The position numbers and the translations under genes were made by a program. Shown here piece by piece: positions 9,153-18,462 of a DNA stretch of 64,000 nucleotides. This DNA is from Nitriliruptoraceae bacterium (GTDB lineage: Bacteria; Actinomycetota; Nitriliruptoria; Nitriliruptorales; Nitriliruptoraceae). The notes below the pieces were generated by a model. The model saw only the letters and a program-made list of their open reading frames with translations. It did no database searches and had not been told where the DNA came from. The stretch covers positions 649,979 through 713,978 of the forward strand of contig JAGYKW010000001.1 of the NCBI GenBank assembly GCA_018401275.1, written 5' to 3'. Position 1 is the first letter of the stretch. Each line of letters starts with the position of its first letter.

Positions 9153-9940
9153 GTCCCCGTCACGTCGGCGATGAAGGCCTCGATGCGCGCCTCGAGCACC
9201 TCGGCGTCGTAGTCGAGCAGTGGGACGTGGAAGCTTCGGGCTGTGGCGAAGCGCTCGACCCGCGCGGCCCGGGCGAGCCCCTCGGCGATCGCGTCACCGT
9301 TGGCCGGATCGACGGTGTGGTCCTCGGGCGAGGTGACCACGAGCGCGGGGCAGGTGACGCTCGCGAGACCGTCACGGATGCGCGGCAGCTCGGCGATGTA
9401 GGACTGAGCGGCCTTCGCCGAGACCCAGGCGTACGCGCTCTCGTCGACACCCGGCTTCGCGAGGTCATCGGTCGGCATGCCGGCCGCGTCACGCGGGACG
9501 AACGGGACGACGTGCTGCAGCACGGGCGCGAGGCGGGCGAGGAGCTCGACACGGTCGAGGACGAGCGAGTTGATCGTGACCACGCCGGCGAACCGGTGCT
9601 CGCCACTGCCGGCGAGGTCGAGCGCGATCGACCCGCCCATCGAGTGCCCGACGATCACGACCTGCTCGCAGCCGCGCGCGAGCGTCGCGACCGCGTTGGC
9701 GACGGTCATGCGCCAGTCGCTGTAGCGGGTGCGTGCGAGGTCGCGTGCGGACGTCCCGTGACCGGGCAGCAGCGGCACCTCGACGCTGTACCCCGCTGCC
9801 GCGAGCCGCATGCCGAGCGGCCGGGTGCCGGTCGGGTTCGCGGTGAACCCGTGCACGACCACGACGCCGACCTGGCCACGCGCACCCGATCCCCGCGCGG
9901 AGAACGGCTCTGCTCCCGGGACCGCCACGATCACGTCCAT
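9149..9940 (-). CDS. Alpha/beta-hydrolase, carboxylesterase/monoacylglycerol lipase-like
   Basis: A 263-residue serine hydrolase. The nucleophile is in GHSMGG, the acid in SPEDHTVD and the histidine in ARSFHVPLLD near the C-terminus; VVHGFTANP forms the oxyanion-hole region. This layout resembles Est30-type carboxylesterases and monoglyceride lipases. The frame is open for 164 more codons upstream, but the ATG at 9940 has GGAGG ten bases before it and the sequence beyond is not protein-like. First gene of the coupled run hydrolase, SRPBCC, ROK kinase, S9 peptidase. Confidence 0.87.
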   Translation of the reverse strand: MDVIVAVPGAEPFSARGSGARGQVGVVVVHGFTANPTGTRPLGMRLAAAGYSVEVPLLPGHGTSARDLARTRYSDWRMTVANAVATLARGCEQVVIVGHSMGGSIALDLAGSGEHRFAGVVTINSLVLDRVELLARLAPVLQHVVPFVPRDAAGMPTDDLAKPGVDESAYAWVSAKAAQSYIAELPRIRDGLASVTCPALVVTSPEDHTVDPANGDAIAEGLARAARVERFATARSFHVPLLDYDAEVLEARIEAFIADVTGT

Positions 9941-10067
9941 GCCCACACCACCTCCGTGCAGCCTCCCCCGCTGCTGCGTCAACCGTAGCGCCACCTCTAG
10001 GCTCCTCCGAGGCTTCGGCCCCGTCGCCTCCGGCGCTCGGGTGCGCAAGGGCGAGGGAGGTCGCGAC

Positions 10068-11999
10068 GTGGTGGACGCCGGGACGTCGACCCCCTCCGAG
10101 CGCACCGAACGTGACGAGCGTGACGGTGCCGTGCTCCTCGGTGGTGTCGCGATCGGCTTCGTGCTCCTCGAGGTGATCCGTGTCTGGATGCCCTCGCTCG
10201 TCGTCATCCTGGGCGAGGGCGGAGGGGCCGGGCCGGTGGGCCTCGCGCTCGCAGCCCTCGGGACGCTCGCCATCGCACCGCTCATGGCCACGCTGCTCGG
10301 ACCCGTCCCGCCCCGCCTCGTCTGGCTGCTGGGTGGCGCGGTCCTGCTCGGCTCACGGCTCGCGCTGCAACTGGTCGACGGCGGGACCGCACAGCTGCTC
10401 GCCTCGACGGTCGGCGTCGCCGGCGGTGTCACCGCGGTCGCGGCGCTGGCCGCAGGGAGTGCACGCGGAGACGTCGCGCGCCTCGGGGTGATCGGTGGCG
10501 CGGCCCTGTCCTACGCCGTGCTCGCGGTGCTCGCGTCGGTCGACCTCGCGTGGCGTGCCGGCACGTTCGGCGCGCTCGGGACGCTCACCGTCCTCGCCGT
10601 CGCCGCACCGCCGCTGCTGCGCGCGACACGCGCGCTCGCTGGCGGCCGTGCGGCCGCCGCCTGGCCGTGGGGCACGCTCGGACCGGCGCTCGTCCTGCTG
10701 GGCGTGCTCGTCGGCCCGACCGGTCGCGTCGCGGTCGCGACGGACTGGGGGCCGGGGCGCGTGACGGCGACCAGCGTCGCGATCCTCGCGCTGGTCGCTC
10801 TCGGTGGGCTCGTCGCGGCGCGGTCGGGACCGTTGCTCGCAGGCACGGCAGGAGCCGTGCTCGTCCTCACGGGCACCGCGGCCGCACTCGACGCCGACGC
10901 GGTGAGTGCTGTGGTGGGGCAGGCCGCGCTCGCTGCCGGACTCGGCCTGGTCGTCGTCTCGGGCGTGCGCGGTGGTGGGACGTCGCCGCGACGTCGTGGC
11001 GTCGTCACCGGCGCGTCCTTCGTGCTGTTCGGAGCGCTCACGTTCGCGGCGTACGCGGGCTCGCTGGTGGTGCTCCCGTTCGGGGTGAACGCCGTGATGC
11101 TCACGGCCGCAGCGCTGCTCGCCGTCGCGACCCTGCTGTCGACGCTTCGGGCCGCACGGCTCGGACGCGAGCCCGCGTCGTCGCTGCTCGCCGCGGCGAC
11201 CGCGACGACCGTCATCATGGCCGTGGTGCTCGCCGGCGTCGGGTCGCTGCGCTCCCCCGTCGATGCGGCTCCCCCGTCGGACGACGGCTCGCTCCGGCTG
11301 GTGCTCGCGAACGTCCACTACGGCTACGACGTCGAGGGTCGCCAGCGTGCGCTCGACGTCGGTGAGCTGCTCACCGACCTCGGAGCCGATCTGATCGCGC
11401 TCAACGAGGTCGACCGTGGCTGGCTGATCAGCGGCTCACCCGACCTGCTGAGCACCTACGCGCTCGCGACCGGCCTCGAGCCGACGTTCGCAGGTGCATC
11501 CGACGAGGTCTGGGGCAACGCGCTGCTCACCCGGCTCCCGGTGCTCGAGGTCCAGCGGACGCGCCTGCCGCGCGGACGCGATGCGCTCACACGGTCGGCG
11601 CTGACCGTGGTCGTCGAGCTGCCCGACGGTTCACCGCTCGCAGTGATCGTCACCCACCTGTCGAACGTCGACCGCCAGGGCGACACGCGCCTGCCGCAGG
11701 CGCAGGCGGTCGCGGCGATCGTCGCACGGCTGCGTGAGCGCGGCGTCCCCGCCATCGTCGCGGGCGACCTCAACGCGCGACCGGGCGACCCCGAGCTGGC
11801 GGTGCTCGAGGACCTGCAGCTCACGCGCGCCCTGCCCGAGGGTCGCGCGACCTTCCCCGACCGGGGCGCGAGCGTCCAGATCGACCACGTGCTGATCCCT
11901 GGCGAGCTCGTCGCCGAGCGGGGCGAGACGCTCGCGACCGGGCTGAGCGACCATCGCTTCGTCGTCGTCACGCTGCGCAGCGCGCGCGACGAGGACTGA
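10068..11999 (+). CDS. Polytopic membrane protein fused to an endonuclease/exonuclease/phosphatase domain
   Basis: About 643 residues. After a short charged N-terminus come roughly ten hydrophobic helices (about residues 20-400), then a soluble C-terminal EEP domain. The EEP motifs are in order: NEVDRG, THLSN, GDLNARPGD, IDHVL and LSDHR. This domain family contains nucleases and lipid or inositol phosphatases; a membrane-bound member more likely acts on a lipid or sugar phosphate, which is inference. GTG at 10068 is chosen because GGGAGG lies seven bases upstream; the frame is open further 5' without a better site. The neighbour at 12036 is a convergent glycosyltransferase. Confidence 0.82.
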   Translation: MVDAGTSTPSERTERDERDGAVLLGGVAIGFVLLEVIRVWMPSLVVILGEGGGAGPVGLALAALGTLAIAPLMATLLGPVPPRLVWLLGGAVLLGSRLALQLVDGGTAQLLASTVGVAGGVTAVAALAAGSARGDVARLGVIGGAALSYAVLAVLASVDLAWRAGTFGALGTLTVLAVAAPPLLRATRALAGGRAAAAWPWGTLGPALVLLGVLVGPTGRVAVATDWGPGRVTATSVAILALVALGGLVAARSGPLLAGTAGAVLVLTGTAAALDADAVSAVVGQAALAAGLGLVVVSGVRGGGTSPRRRGVVTGASFVLFGALTFAAYAGSLVVLPFGVNAVMLTAAALLAVATLLSTLRAARLGREPASSLLAAATATTVIMAVVLAGVGSLRSPVDAAPPSDDGSLRLVLANVHYGYDVEGRQRALDVGELLTDLGADLIALNEVDRGWLISGSPDLLSTYALATGLEPTFAGASDEVWGNALLTRLPVLEVQRTRLPRGRDALTRSALTVVVELPDGSPLAVIVTHLSNVDRQGDTRLPQAQAVAAIVARLRERGVPAIVAGDLNARPGDPELAVLEDLQLTRALPEGRATFPDRGASVQIDHVLIPGELVAERGETLATGLSDHRFVVVTLRSARDED

Positions 12000-12035
12000 C
12001 CGGACCGCCGTTCGGTCGTCGTTCGGTCGTCGGGC

Positions 12036-13187
12036 TCAGGTGCGCGCGAGCGCGGCGACGAGCCCGGAGAAGCGCGCGGCGACGGCGTCCCACGACCAGT
12101 CCTGCGCGAGCCGCGGCCCGAGCTCGCGCACCGTCGCGCGCGCGTCGTCGTCGGACAGCCAGTGGTCGAGCGTCGCGATGAGCGCGGCCCGGTCGCGGCC
12201 ATCGATGACCGTGCCGACCCGGGTGTCGGCCACCGTCTCCGGCGCACCGCCCGAGCGGCCGGCGATGACCGGCAGCCCGGCGGCCTGCGCCTCGAGCAGG
12301 CTGATCCCGAGCCCCTCGACGTCGAGGCCGGCCAGGCGGGTCCTCACCGGCATGGCGAACACGTCGAGTGCGGCGTAGGCGGACGGCAGCTCCTCCCACG
12401 CGACGGGACCGACGACGTGCGCGCCCTCGAGCCGGCCGGCCGCCCGTTCCAGGCGACGCCGCAGCGGGCCCTCGCCGATGAGGACGAGCCGGGCGTAGGG
12501 ATGGCGTCGACGCACCTCCGGCCACACCGCGAGCAGCGCGTCCTGACCCTTGCGCGGCACGAGCCGCGCGACGCAGCCGACGACGGTCGCGTCCTGCGGG
12601 ACACCCCACCGGCTGCGCAGCTCCACCGCCCCGTGCGCCCCACGTCCGCGTGCGAAGCGCGCTGGATCCACGCCCGGCGCGAGCCGCTCGAGGCGGACGC
12701 CGGGCAGGGCACCACCGATCGCGGCCGCGGTGTGATCGCTGATGACGGTGACGAGGTCGACCCCGCGCACGATCGAGCGCAGCACCACCCGCCCGGGACC
12801 ACGGGCCAGACCGGCCTCCGCGCCGTGGGAGAGGGCGAGCACGGGGACGTCGACCGTCTCGCGCAGCATCGGCACGATCCGGCCCAGCGGCCACAGCGAC
12901 GCGATGACGATCACGTCCGGCCGGTGCTCGCCGAGGCGCTCCGCGAGCCATCGGGCGCTGCGTGCGGACGGCAGCAGGCGACCCGGGGCGCGCTGTGTGC
13001 GCCACGACCCCGAGGCGTCGAAGCGCTGCGCGGCGGCGGTGCGGTCGCTCGGCGCTGCCGGACCGAGCACGAGCGTCGTCGCGTCTGCAGTGCGCTCGAG
13101 CAGGCTGCCGACGAACTGCTGGATCCCACCGCTGTGCGGCGGGAGGTCGTTGGTCACCCAGGCGATGCGCGGTCGGGCGTCGCTCAC
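12036..13187 (-). CDS. Glycosyltransferase family 4 (PimB/PimC-like)
   Basis: A 383-residue GT-B fold enzyme that transfers a sugar from a nucleotide donor. The N-terminus has TNDLPPHSGGIQQF, close to the acceptor loop of mannosyltransferases such as PimB. The C-terminal EGLGISLLEAQAAG with GGAPE binds the donor. Its role may be phosphatidylinositol mannoside or glycolipid synthesis, but the acceptor is not determined by sequence. It overlaps the upstream NYN-domain gene by 4 bp (ATGA). The spacer to 11999 holds a duplicated GTTCGGTCGTC. Confidence 0.88.
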   Translation of the reverse strand: MSDARPRIAWVTNDLPPHSGGIQQFVGSLLERTADATTLVLGPAAPSDRTAAAQRFDASGSWRTQRAPGRLLPSARSARWLAERLGEHRPDVIVIASLWPLGRIVPMLRETVDVPVLALSHGAEAGLARGPGRVVLRSIVRGVDLVTVISDHTAAAIGGALPGVRLERLAPGVDPARFARGRGAHGAVELRSRWGVPQDATVVGCVARLVPRKGQDALLAVWPEVRRRHPYARLVLIGEGPLRRRLERAAGRLEGAHVVGPVAWEELPSAYAALDVFAMPVRTRLAGLDVEGLGISLLEAQAAGLPVIAGRSGGAPETVADTRVGTVIDGRDRAALIATLDHWLSDDDARATVRELGPRLAQDWSWDAVAARFSGLVAALART

Positions 13188-14377
13188 CCGTCGATCGCTC
13201 CGAGCAGGTGCACGGTCCCGAGCACGTTCCCGCCCTCGGCGCGCACACGAGCGCGCAGCTCCGCGTCGTCGGTGATGACGAGCACCGGGTCGGCGGTCGC
13301 AGCGACCGCGAACACGATCTCGTCGTCAGCGGTCGTCCCGGCCGCGGTGAAGCGGACCTCGACGCCCGCCGTGTCTCGGCGGCTCCCGGCCGGCCCGTCG
13401 CCGTCGAAGATCACGACGGGTGCCGCGCTCCCGCGGGCGACCAACGGTCGCATCCGTTCGATCAGCCAGCGTCGCTGCTCCTCGAGCGGATGTCCTGCGC
13501 GCAGCGCCAGCGACACGTTGTAGCCGTCGACGAGCAGCAGGCTCGCCCGCTCAGCGAGCCAGCTCGCTGCCTCGGTCGTGCCCGCATCGAGCTCCGGGGG
13601 CAGGACGAGCGGACGCCCTGCGGGGCTGACCGCGACCGGTCGAGGAGCACGGTCGAGCTCCGCCTGGAGCCGCGCGATCTCACCGTGCGCGTTCGCGAGC
13701 TCCGCCTGAGCGCGCTCGTGGTCGCGCCGCAGCGCCGCCTGCGCGCTCCGCTCGACTGCGAGGTCGCGCTCGAGACCGGCGATGCGCGCCTCGGCGCGCC
13801 GCTCGGCCCGTTCGGCGGCCTGGCGCACGGTGTCGGCAGCGTCGGCGAGCTGACCCTCCAGCGTGCTCACCCGGACCGCGAGGGCGCTGCGCTCCGCGTC
13901 GGCCTCGGTCGCCCGGACATCCGCAGCGGCCGCGCGCGCCTCCGCCCCCTCGCGCCGTCGGCGTTCATCCTCGAGCGTCCGACGAAGTCCACGGTCGCGC
14001 CGTGCGGACCGATCCGGATCAGAGCCAGGGTCTGGCGACGTCGCCGTATCGGCGAGGTGCGGCGCATCCGTCGTGTCTCTCGCATCCGTCGCGTCTTGAG
14101 CGTCTCGCGCGTGCGACGCGATCGCCGCATGCACGGCCGCAGGCAGCGACGCATCCTCGCGCAGCACGGCGAGCACCGCATCGGTGCCCGCGAGCGCGTC
14201 GCACAGCGGTCCACGCGCTGCGCCGCTCGTCAGATCGCTCGTCGGGTGACGGAGCGCGTCGACCAGTGCATCGGGGAGGTCGGACATCGCTCGGAGCGCG
14301 CGCAGCAGCTGCGCCCACGAGCGCGCATCGAGCGCGAACAGTGCCTCCGCGACGCCCTTCCTCGGCGAGGTCGTCAC
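13184..14377 (-). CDS. NYN (PIN-like) domain RNase-like protein with long coiled coil
   Basis: About 397 residues. An alanine-rich N-terminal part is followed by a long charged coiled coil (roughly residues 105-255), then a C-terminal NYN domain. The NYN domain shows LLVDGYNVSLA, VVIFDGDGP, TTADDEIVF and VITDDAELR, the acidic residues of the PIN/YacP-like nuclease fold. Related proteins are thought to cut or process RNA. The GTG at 14377 overlaps the stop of the DUF309 gene (GTGA); the upstream extension to 14437 lies inside that gene. With DUF309 and the glycosyltransferase it forms a three-gene coupled operon. Confidence 0.82.
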   Translation of the reverse strand: MTTSPRKGVAEALFALDARSWAQLLRALRAMSDLPDALVDALRHPTSDLTSGAARGPLCDALAGTDAVLAVLREDASLPAAVHAAIASHARDAQDATDARDTTDAPHLADTATSPDPGSDPDRSARRDRGLRRTLEDERRRREGAEARAAAADVRATEADAERSALAVRVSTLEGQLADAADTVRQAAERAERRAEARIAGLERDLAVERSAQAALRRDHERAQAELANAHGEIARLQAELDRAPRPVAVSPAGRPLVLPPELDAGTTEAASWLAERASLLLVDGYNVSLALRAGHPLEEQRRWLIERMRPLVARGSAAPVVIFDGDGPAGSRRDTAGVEVRFTAAGTTADDEIVFAVAATADPVLVITDDAELRARVRAEGGNVLGTVHLLGAIDG

Positions 14378-14949
14378 GACCGCACCGGTGTCGGCTGGGC
14401 CGAAGGTCCGGTCGCGTCGGCGCTCGCCGCGAACCACACGCCCGGCGCATGAGCATCGGCACGCGAGGGGAACGGACCCCAGTCCGCGTCCGGCACGCCG
14501 CCCGCGTCGAGCACTGACCTCGCGGCGCTCGCCGTGCGCCGCAGCGCGGCGACGTCGATGCCACGCGAGGTGTCGGGCAGACCGGCGAGCCGCTCGAGCG
14601 CGCGGTCGAGCAGCCGTCGCGCACCGATGCGGTTCCCGCGCTGCAGGTGGACACCGGCGACCGCGACCTGGATGACGCCCTTCCAGAGGTCACGGTCGGC
14701 GTCCGGTCCGAGCTTCCAGGCGTGCTCGAGCAGCTCGTGGGCCTCGAAGTAGCGCTGCGTGTCCCAGCGTTCGACACCCAGCGCCAGCGCCTCCTCGACG
14801 GTGGCGGGCTCCACGGCCTCGATCAGGGCGACGTCGACGGTGCCGCTCCGCAGCGGTCGACCCGTACGGTCACGTGGCCGCGACTGCTCGGGCCGCCCGT
14901 CAGCGCGACGCTGGCGCGCAGGACGCAGGTCTCGTGCATCGTCGGGCAC
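14374..14949 (-). CDS. DUF309-family protein
   Basis: About 191 residues. The core RYFEAHELLEHAWK followed by LWKGVIQVAVAGVHLQRGN is the signature of the DUF309 helical family, whose function is unknown. Start is a GTG at 14949 with GAGGAGG six bases upstream; the first 45 residues are Arg-rich and poorly conserved, so a later start is possible. It leads an operon with the NYN-domain gene and diverges from mutM across 65 bp. Confidence 0.82.
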   Translation of the reverse strand: MPDDARDLRPARQRRADGRPEQSRPRDRTGRPLRSGTVDVALIEAVEPATVEEALALGVERWDTQRYFEAHELLEHAWKLGPDADRDLWKGVIQVAVAGVHLQRGNRIGARRLLDRALERLAGLPDTSRGIDVAALRRTASAARSVLDAGGVPDADWGPFPSRADAHAPGVWFAASADATGPSAQPTPVRS

Positions 14950-15014
14950 GTCGACCTCCTCACGCTCACGCGGCAGCCCGAGGATAACGACGCGACCACG
15001 AGTAGCCTCCAGGC

Positions 15015-15860
15015 GTGCCAGAGCTGCCCGAGGTCGAATCCGTCCGACGTCAGCTCGCGCCGCTCGTGGTCGGGCGCACGGTCGTCGCGACCGCACGGGA
15101 CCCCTACCCCGCCCGGCGGATCGGTGACGTGGACCGCGCGGTCGGTGGTCGCATCGTGAGCGTCGGACGGCGCGGGAAGTTCCTGCTCCTCCCGCTCGAG
15201 GGGCCTCGCCCCGCACATCCCTCGGAGCTCGTCATCCACCTCGGGATGTCAGGGATCCTGCGGGTGCTCGACGGCGACGACCCGCTGGGGCGGATCGGGA
15301 TGCCGGGGACGCACGTGCGCGTCCGTCTCGTCCTCGACGACGGGCGCGTGCTCGTGCTGCGTGACGCGCGGCGCTTCGGGCGCCTGACCGTCATCGACCC
15401 CGGCGACCATGCGCGCGCCGCACCGGCGCTGGCGACGCTCGGCCCCGAGCCGCTGACCGACGACTTCTCCCTCGAGGGCTTCGCCCGCGGGCTGGCCGGA
15501 TCGCGGGCGAGCGTGAAGGCACGCCTGCTCGACCAGCGACTCGTCGCTGGCGTCGGCAACATCTACGCCGACGAGTCGCTGTGGCGCGCACGCATCCACC
15601 CGGACGCTCGCCGGGTCGGCCGCGAGCGGGCGGCCCGCCTGCATGCGGCGGTCCGTGAGGTGCTCGCCGCCGCGGTCGAGCGCGAGGGGACGAGCTTCCG
15701 CGACTACCAGCTCGTGAACGGACAGAGCGGTCGCTACCTCACCGAGCTCGACGTGTATGGCCGCGCCGGACTGCCGTGCCGACGCTGCGGCGCGACACTG
15801 CGCGCGAGCGTCGTCGCGCAGCGCGGGACCACCCACTGCGCCGCCTGCCAACGCCGATGA
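15015..15860 (+). CDS. mutM: Formamidopyrimidine-DNA glycosylase (Fpg/MutM)
   Basis: Removes oxidised purines such as 8-oxoguanine and nicks the abasic site. The 281-residue protein begins MPELPEVE from a GTG; Pro2 is the Schiff-base nucleophile and Glu3 is catalytic. RRGKFLLLP holds the conserved lysine of the beta-turn. The C-terminal zinc finger is complete: CRRC, 16 residues, CAAC. The next gene on the same strand is a predicted repair nuclease, so this may be a small DNA-repair locus. Confidence 0.97.
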   Translation: MPELPEVESVRRQLAPLVVGRTVVATARDPYPARRIGDVDRAVGGRIVSVGRRGKFLLLPLEGPRPAHPSELVIHLGMSGILRVLDGDDPLGRIGMPGTHVRVRLVLDDGRVLVLRDARRFGRLTVIDPGDHARAAPALATLGPEPLTDDFSLEGFARGLAGSRASVKARLLDQRLVAGVGNIYADESLWRARIHPDARRVGRERAARLHAAVREVLAAAVEREGTSFRDYQLVNGQSGRYLTELDVYGRAGLPCRRCGATLRASVVAQRGTTHCAACQRR

Positions 15861-15981
15861 CCTGGGTGCAGGCCGGCCGGCTGTCGCAGGGTCCGGAGAA
15901 GATGCGACCGTTAGGCTCCGCGCCGGTTCCGGAACATGACGCCGGAGCCATGACGCCGGAGTCATGCATGACGGAGGTCCC

Positions 15982-17802
15982 GTGAGGTCATCGCGACGGA
16001 ACGGCGGTGCGACGGCCGCGTCGACCTCCGTCCGGCAGGCCTCGTTCGATGACGCGACGCCACTCGTGGACACGACGTTCGTCGTCCTCGACCTCGAGAC
16101 GACCGGCCTGTCATCGGACCGGGACCGCATCACCGAGGTCGGCGCGGTCCGTGCGCGTGGCGGCGAGGTGCTCGCCGAGCTCCGGACCTTCGTCCGCCCC
16201 GGTGTCCCCATCCCTGCTGCGGTGACTGCGATCACCGGTATCACCGATGCCGACGTGGCCGGCGCGCCCGACATCACGACGGTGATGCCGACCGTCATCG
16301 ACTTCATCGGTGACGCCGTGTTCGTCGCGCACAACGCCCGCTTCGACCTCGGCTTCCTCCGGGCCGCCGCCGTACGGCTCGGCCTACCGCCGCTGCGCCC
16401 ACGGGTGATCGACACGGCCGTGCTCGCCCGCCGACTGATCCGTGACGAGGTGCGTGACGTGCGGCTGGGCACGCTCGCGCGGCACCTCCGCGTACCCGAT
16501 GCACCGGACCACCGTGCGCTCAACGATGCGCGCGCGACCCTCCACGTCCTGCACGCGCTCATCGAACGCGCGGCCGCCTACGGAGCGGTGAGCATCGAGG
16601 ACCTCGAGCAGCTGTGCGGCCCGACGGGCGACCGCAGCCACCGGCGCATCGCGCTGATCGCGGACGCACCGTCCGCCCCGGGCGTCTACCGGTTCCTCGC
16701 CGAGGACGGCACCGTCCTCTACGTCGGCAGGGCGATCGACCTCCGTCGCCGGCTGCGCAGCTACTTCGGGGGCGACACGCGGCGTCGCACCGCGGACCTC
16801 GTCGCGGCGACAGCGCGCGTGACGTGGACGGTGGTCGCCACCGAGCTCGAGGCCTCCGTGCTCGAGGTCCGCGAGCTGCAGGCGACACGTCCGCGCTACA
16901 ACCACCGCTCGACCCGTCCTGATCCGGGCACGGTGGTGACGCTGACCCGTGAACCGTTCCCCCGGCTCGCGATCGTGCGTGGCGCTCCCGAGGCCGACGT
17001 GGCGGGCCTGGGTCCGGTCCCACGGTCCGTGGCGGAGCGCGTCGTCGAGGCGGTCGAGTCCGTCGTCCCCCTGCGACCGTGCCGTCCTCGTCTGCGGCGC
17101 GCACAGGACAACCCGTCGTGCATGCTCAAGGACCTCCACCGCTGCGACGCGGTGTGCGACGGGACGCAGACGCCCGAGGGGTACGCGGCGGTCGTCGCGC
17201 TCGCGCAGTCAGCGATGCGCGACCCGGGCCCTCTGCTCGATGCGCTCCATGCGAGGATGCATGCGCTCGCCGAGGAGGGCGCGTTCGAACGGGCGGCGGA
17301 GTGTCGCGAGCAGCTCGCCGCACTCGTGCGCGCCTTCGACGCCCGACGTCACCACGATCTGCTGCGCGACACGTCCGTCGTGCTAGAGCGTCACGTCGTC
17401 GAGCACGACGGACCGGTCGCGAGCGCCCGCGTGGAGGTCGTCGCCCTCACCGACGGTGTGCTCGTCGCCTCCCACGTGGAGGCGCGCGACGCTCCGGGTC
17501 GACCATCGGGCACGGCACCCGCAGCACCGGCGGCACCGGCGGTACCGGAGGTCGATACTGGCGATGTGCTCCCGGCATCGGGCCGCGAGGAGGCCGACCT
17601 GGTCCGACGCTGGATGTCGTCGGACGCGGTCCGCGTCCGCCACGTCGACGGCGAGCTGACCTCCCCGGTCGCGGGTGGTGCGCAGCTCGCCGCGGTCCGT
17701 GAGGAGCTGCGCGCCGCAGGCCGTGCGACGCGCGGCGACGAGGTCGTGCTCACCCGTGCCAAGGTGCGCCGCCGCGATCCCGCGGTCGCGCCCACGACGT
17801 GA
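15982..17802 (+). CDS. DEDDh exonuclease fused to UvrC-like GIY-YIG and UVR segments
   Basis: About 606 residues. Domain order: a DnaQ-like 3'-5' exonuclease (VLDLETTG, VAHNARFDLGFL, DHRALNDA) to about residue 195; a GIY-YIG nuclease (GVYRFL, VLYVGRA) at about 230-310; the UvrC-like cysteine segment HRCDAVCDG; and a UVR-like helix (EEGAFERAAECREQ) near 435. The UvrC RNase H-like and helix-hairpin-helix parts are missing. Similar fusions occur in other actinobacteria, and Cho is a comparable UvrC-like nuclease. GTG at 15982 (GGAGG four bases upstream) is preferred over ATG at 15964, which follows two 14-bp tandem units at 15936-15963. Probable DNA-repair role beside mutM. Confidence 0.85.
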   Translation: MRSSRRNGGATAASTSVRQASFDDATPLVDTTFVVLDLETTGLSSDRDRITEVGAVRARGGEVLAELRTFVRPGVPIPAAVTAITGITDADVAGAPDITTVMPTVIDFIGDAVFVAHNARFDLGFLRAAAVRLGLPPLRPRVIDTAVLARRLIRDEVRDVRLGTLARHLRVPDAPDHRALNDARATLHVLHALIERAAAYGAVSIEDLEQLCGPTGDRSHRRIALIADAPSAPGVYRFLAEDGTVLYVGRAIDLRRRLRSYFGGDTRRRTADLVAATARVTWTVVATELEASVLEVRELQATRPRYNHRSTRPDPGTVVTLTREPFPRLAIVRGAPEADVAGLGPVPRSVAERVVEAVESVVPLRPCRPRLRRAQDNPSCMLKDLHRCDAVCDGTQTPEGYAAVVALAQSAMRDPGPLLDALHARMHALAEEGAFERAAECREQLAALVRAFDARRHHDLLRDTSVVLERHVVEHDGPVASARVEVVALTDGVLVASHVEARDAPGRPSGTAPAAPAAPAVPEVDTGDVLPASGREEADLVRRWMSSDAVRVRHVDGELTSPVAGGAQLAAVREELRAAGRATRGDEVVLTRAKVRRRDPAVAPTT

Positions 17803-17852
17803 GCGGACAGCACCGCACCGCACGGCTCGAGACCCACGGACGCCTGCCGTGC

Positions 17853-18422
17853 TCACTCGGGGGCGAACCCCTCCGACCACTTGATGCCGCACCCGAGTGA
17901 CGGGGCGAGGTCAGCAGGAGCCGGACCACCGGCGAGCACGGCATCCAACGCCGCCCGGAGATCCGCGCCGGTCAGCGGTGCACCGTTGCGCGGACTCGAC
18001 GCGTCGAACGCGCCGCGGTGGACCAACCGTCGCTCCCCGTCGTAGACGAACAGGTCGGGCGTGCACACCGCACCGACAGCGAGCGCCAACGCATGCTCCT
18101 GGTCGCGCAGGTACGGGAAGTCCCACGCCGAGCGCGCCGACTGCTCGCGCATACCGTCCGGACCGTCCTGCGGATAGCCGACAGGGTCGTTGGAGACGAC
18201 CGCGATGGTCGTGACGCCGCGCTCGCGGTACTCGGCCGCGACCTCGCCGAGCGCGACCTCGATGTGCTGCACGTACGGGCAGTGATTGGACACGAACGCG
18301 AGGAGCGTCGGACCGTCGCCGAGGAGACCACGGAGCGAATGGACGGCGCCGGCCGCGTCGACCAGCTCCGCGTCGGGCAGCGGGCTGCCGAGCGGTGTGG
18401 GTGGTGAGGTCGTGGTCGCCAT
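17853..18422 (-). CDS. Peroxiredoxin/thioredoxin-like family protein (PRX-like)
   Basis: About 189 residues with a thioredoxin fold. The active-site region is FVSNHCPYVQ with a single cysteine at 48, followed by an EYRERG helix and a GVTTIAVVSND strand. The C-terminal GCGIKWSEG matches the GCSIKWK-type ending of the PRX-like subgroup of AhpC/TSA proteins. Members are putative thiol peroxidases or reductases; the partner is unknown. The ATG at 18422 fits the family length; the frame extends further 5' without conserved sequence. Confidence 0.82.
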   Translation of the reverse strand: MATTTSPPTPLGSPLPDAELVDAAGAVHSLRGLLGDGPTLLAFVSNHCPYVQHIEVALGEVAAEYRERGVTTIAVVSNDPVGYPQDGPDGMREQSARSAWDFPYLRDQEHALALAVGAVCTPDLFVYDGERRLVHRGAFDASSPRNGAPLTGADLRAALDAVLAGGPAPADLAPSLGCGIKWSEGFAPE

Positions 18423-18462
18423 GCCCGTGACGCTACCCACCCCGCGTGACCGGCGAGCGGCC

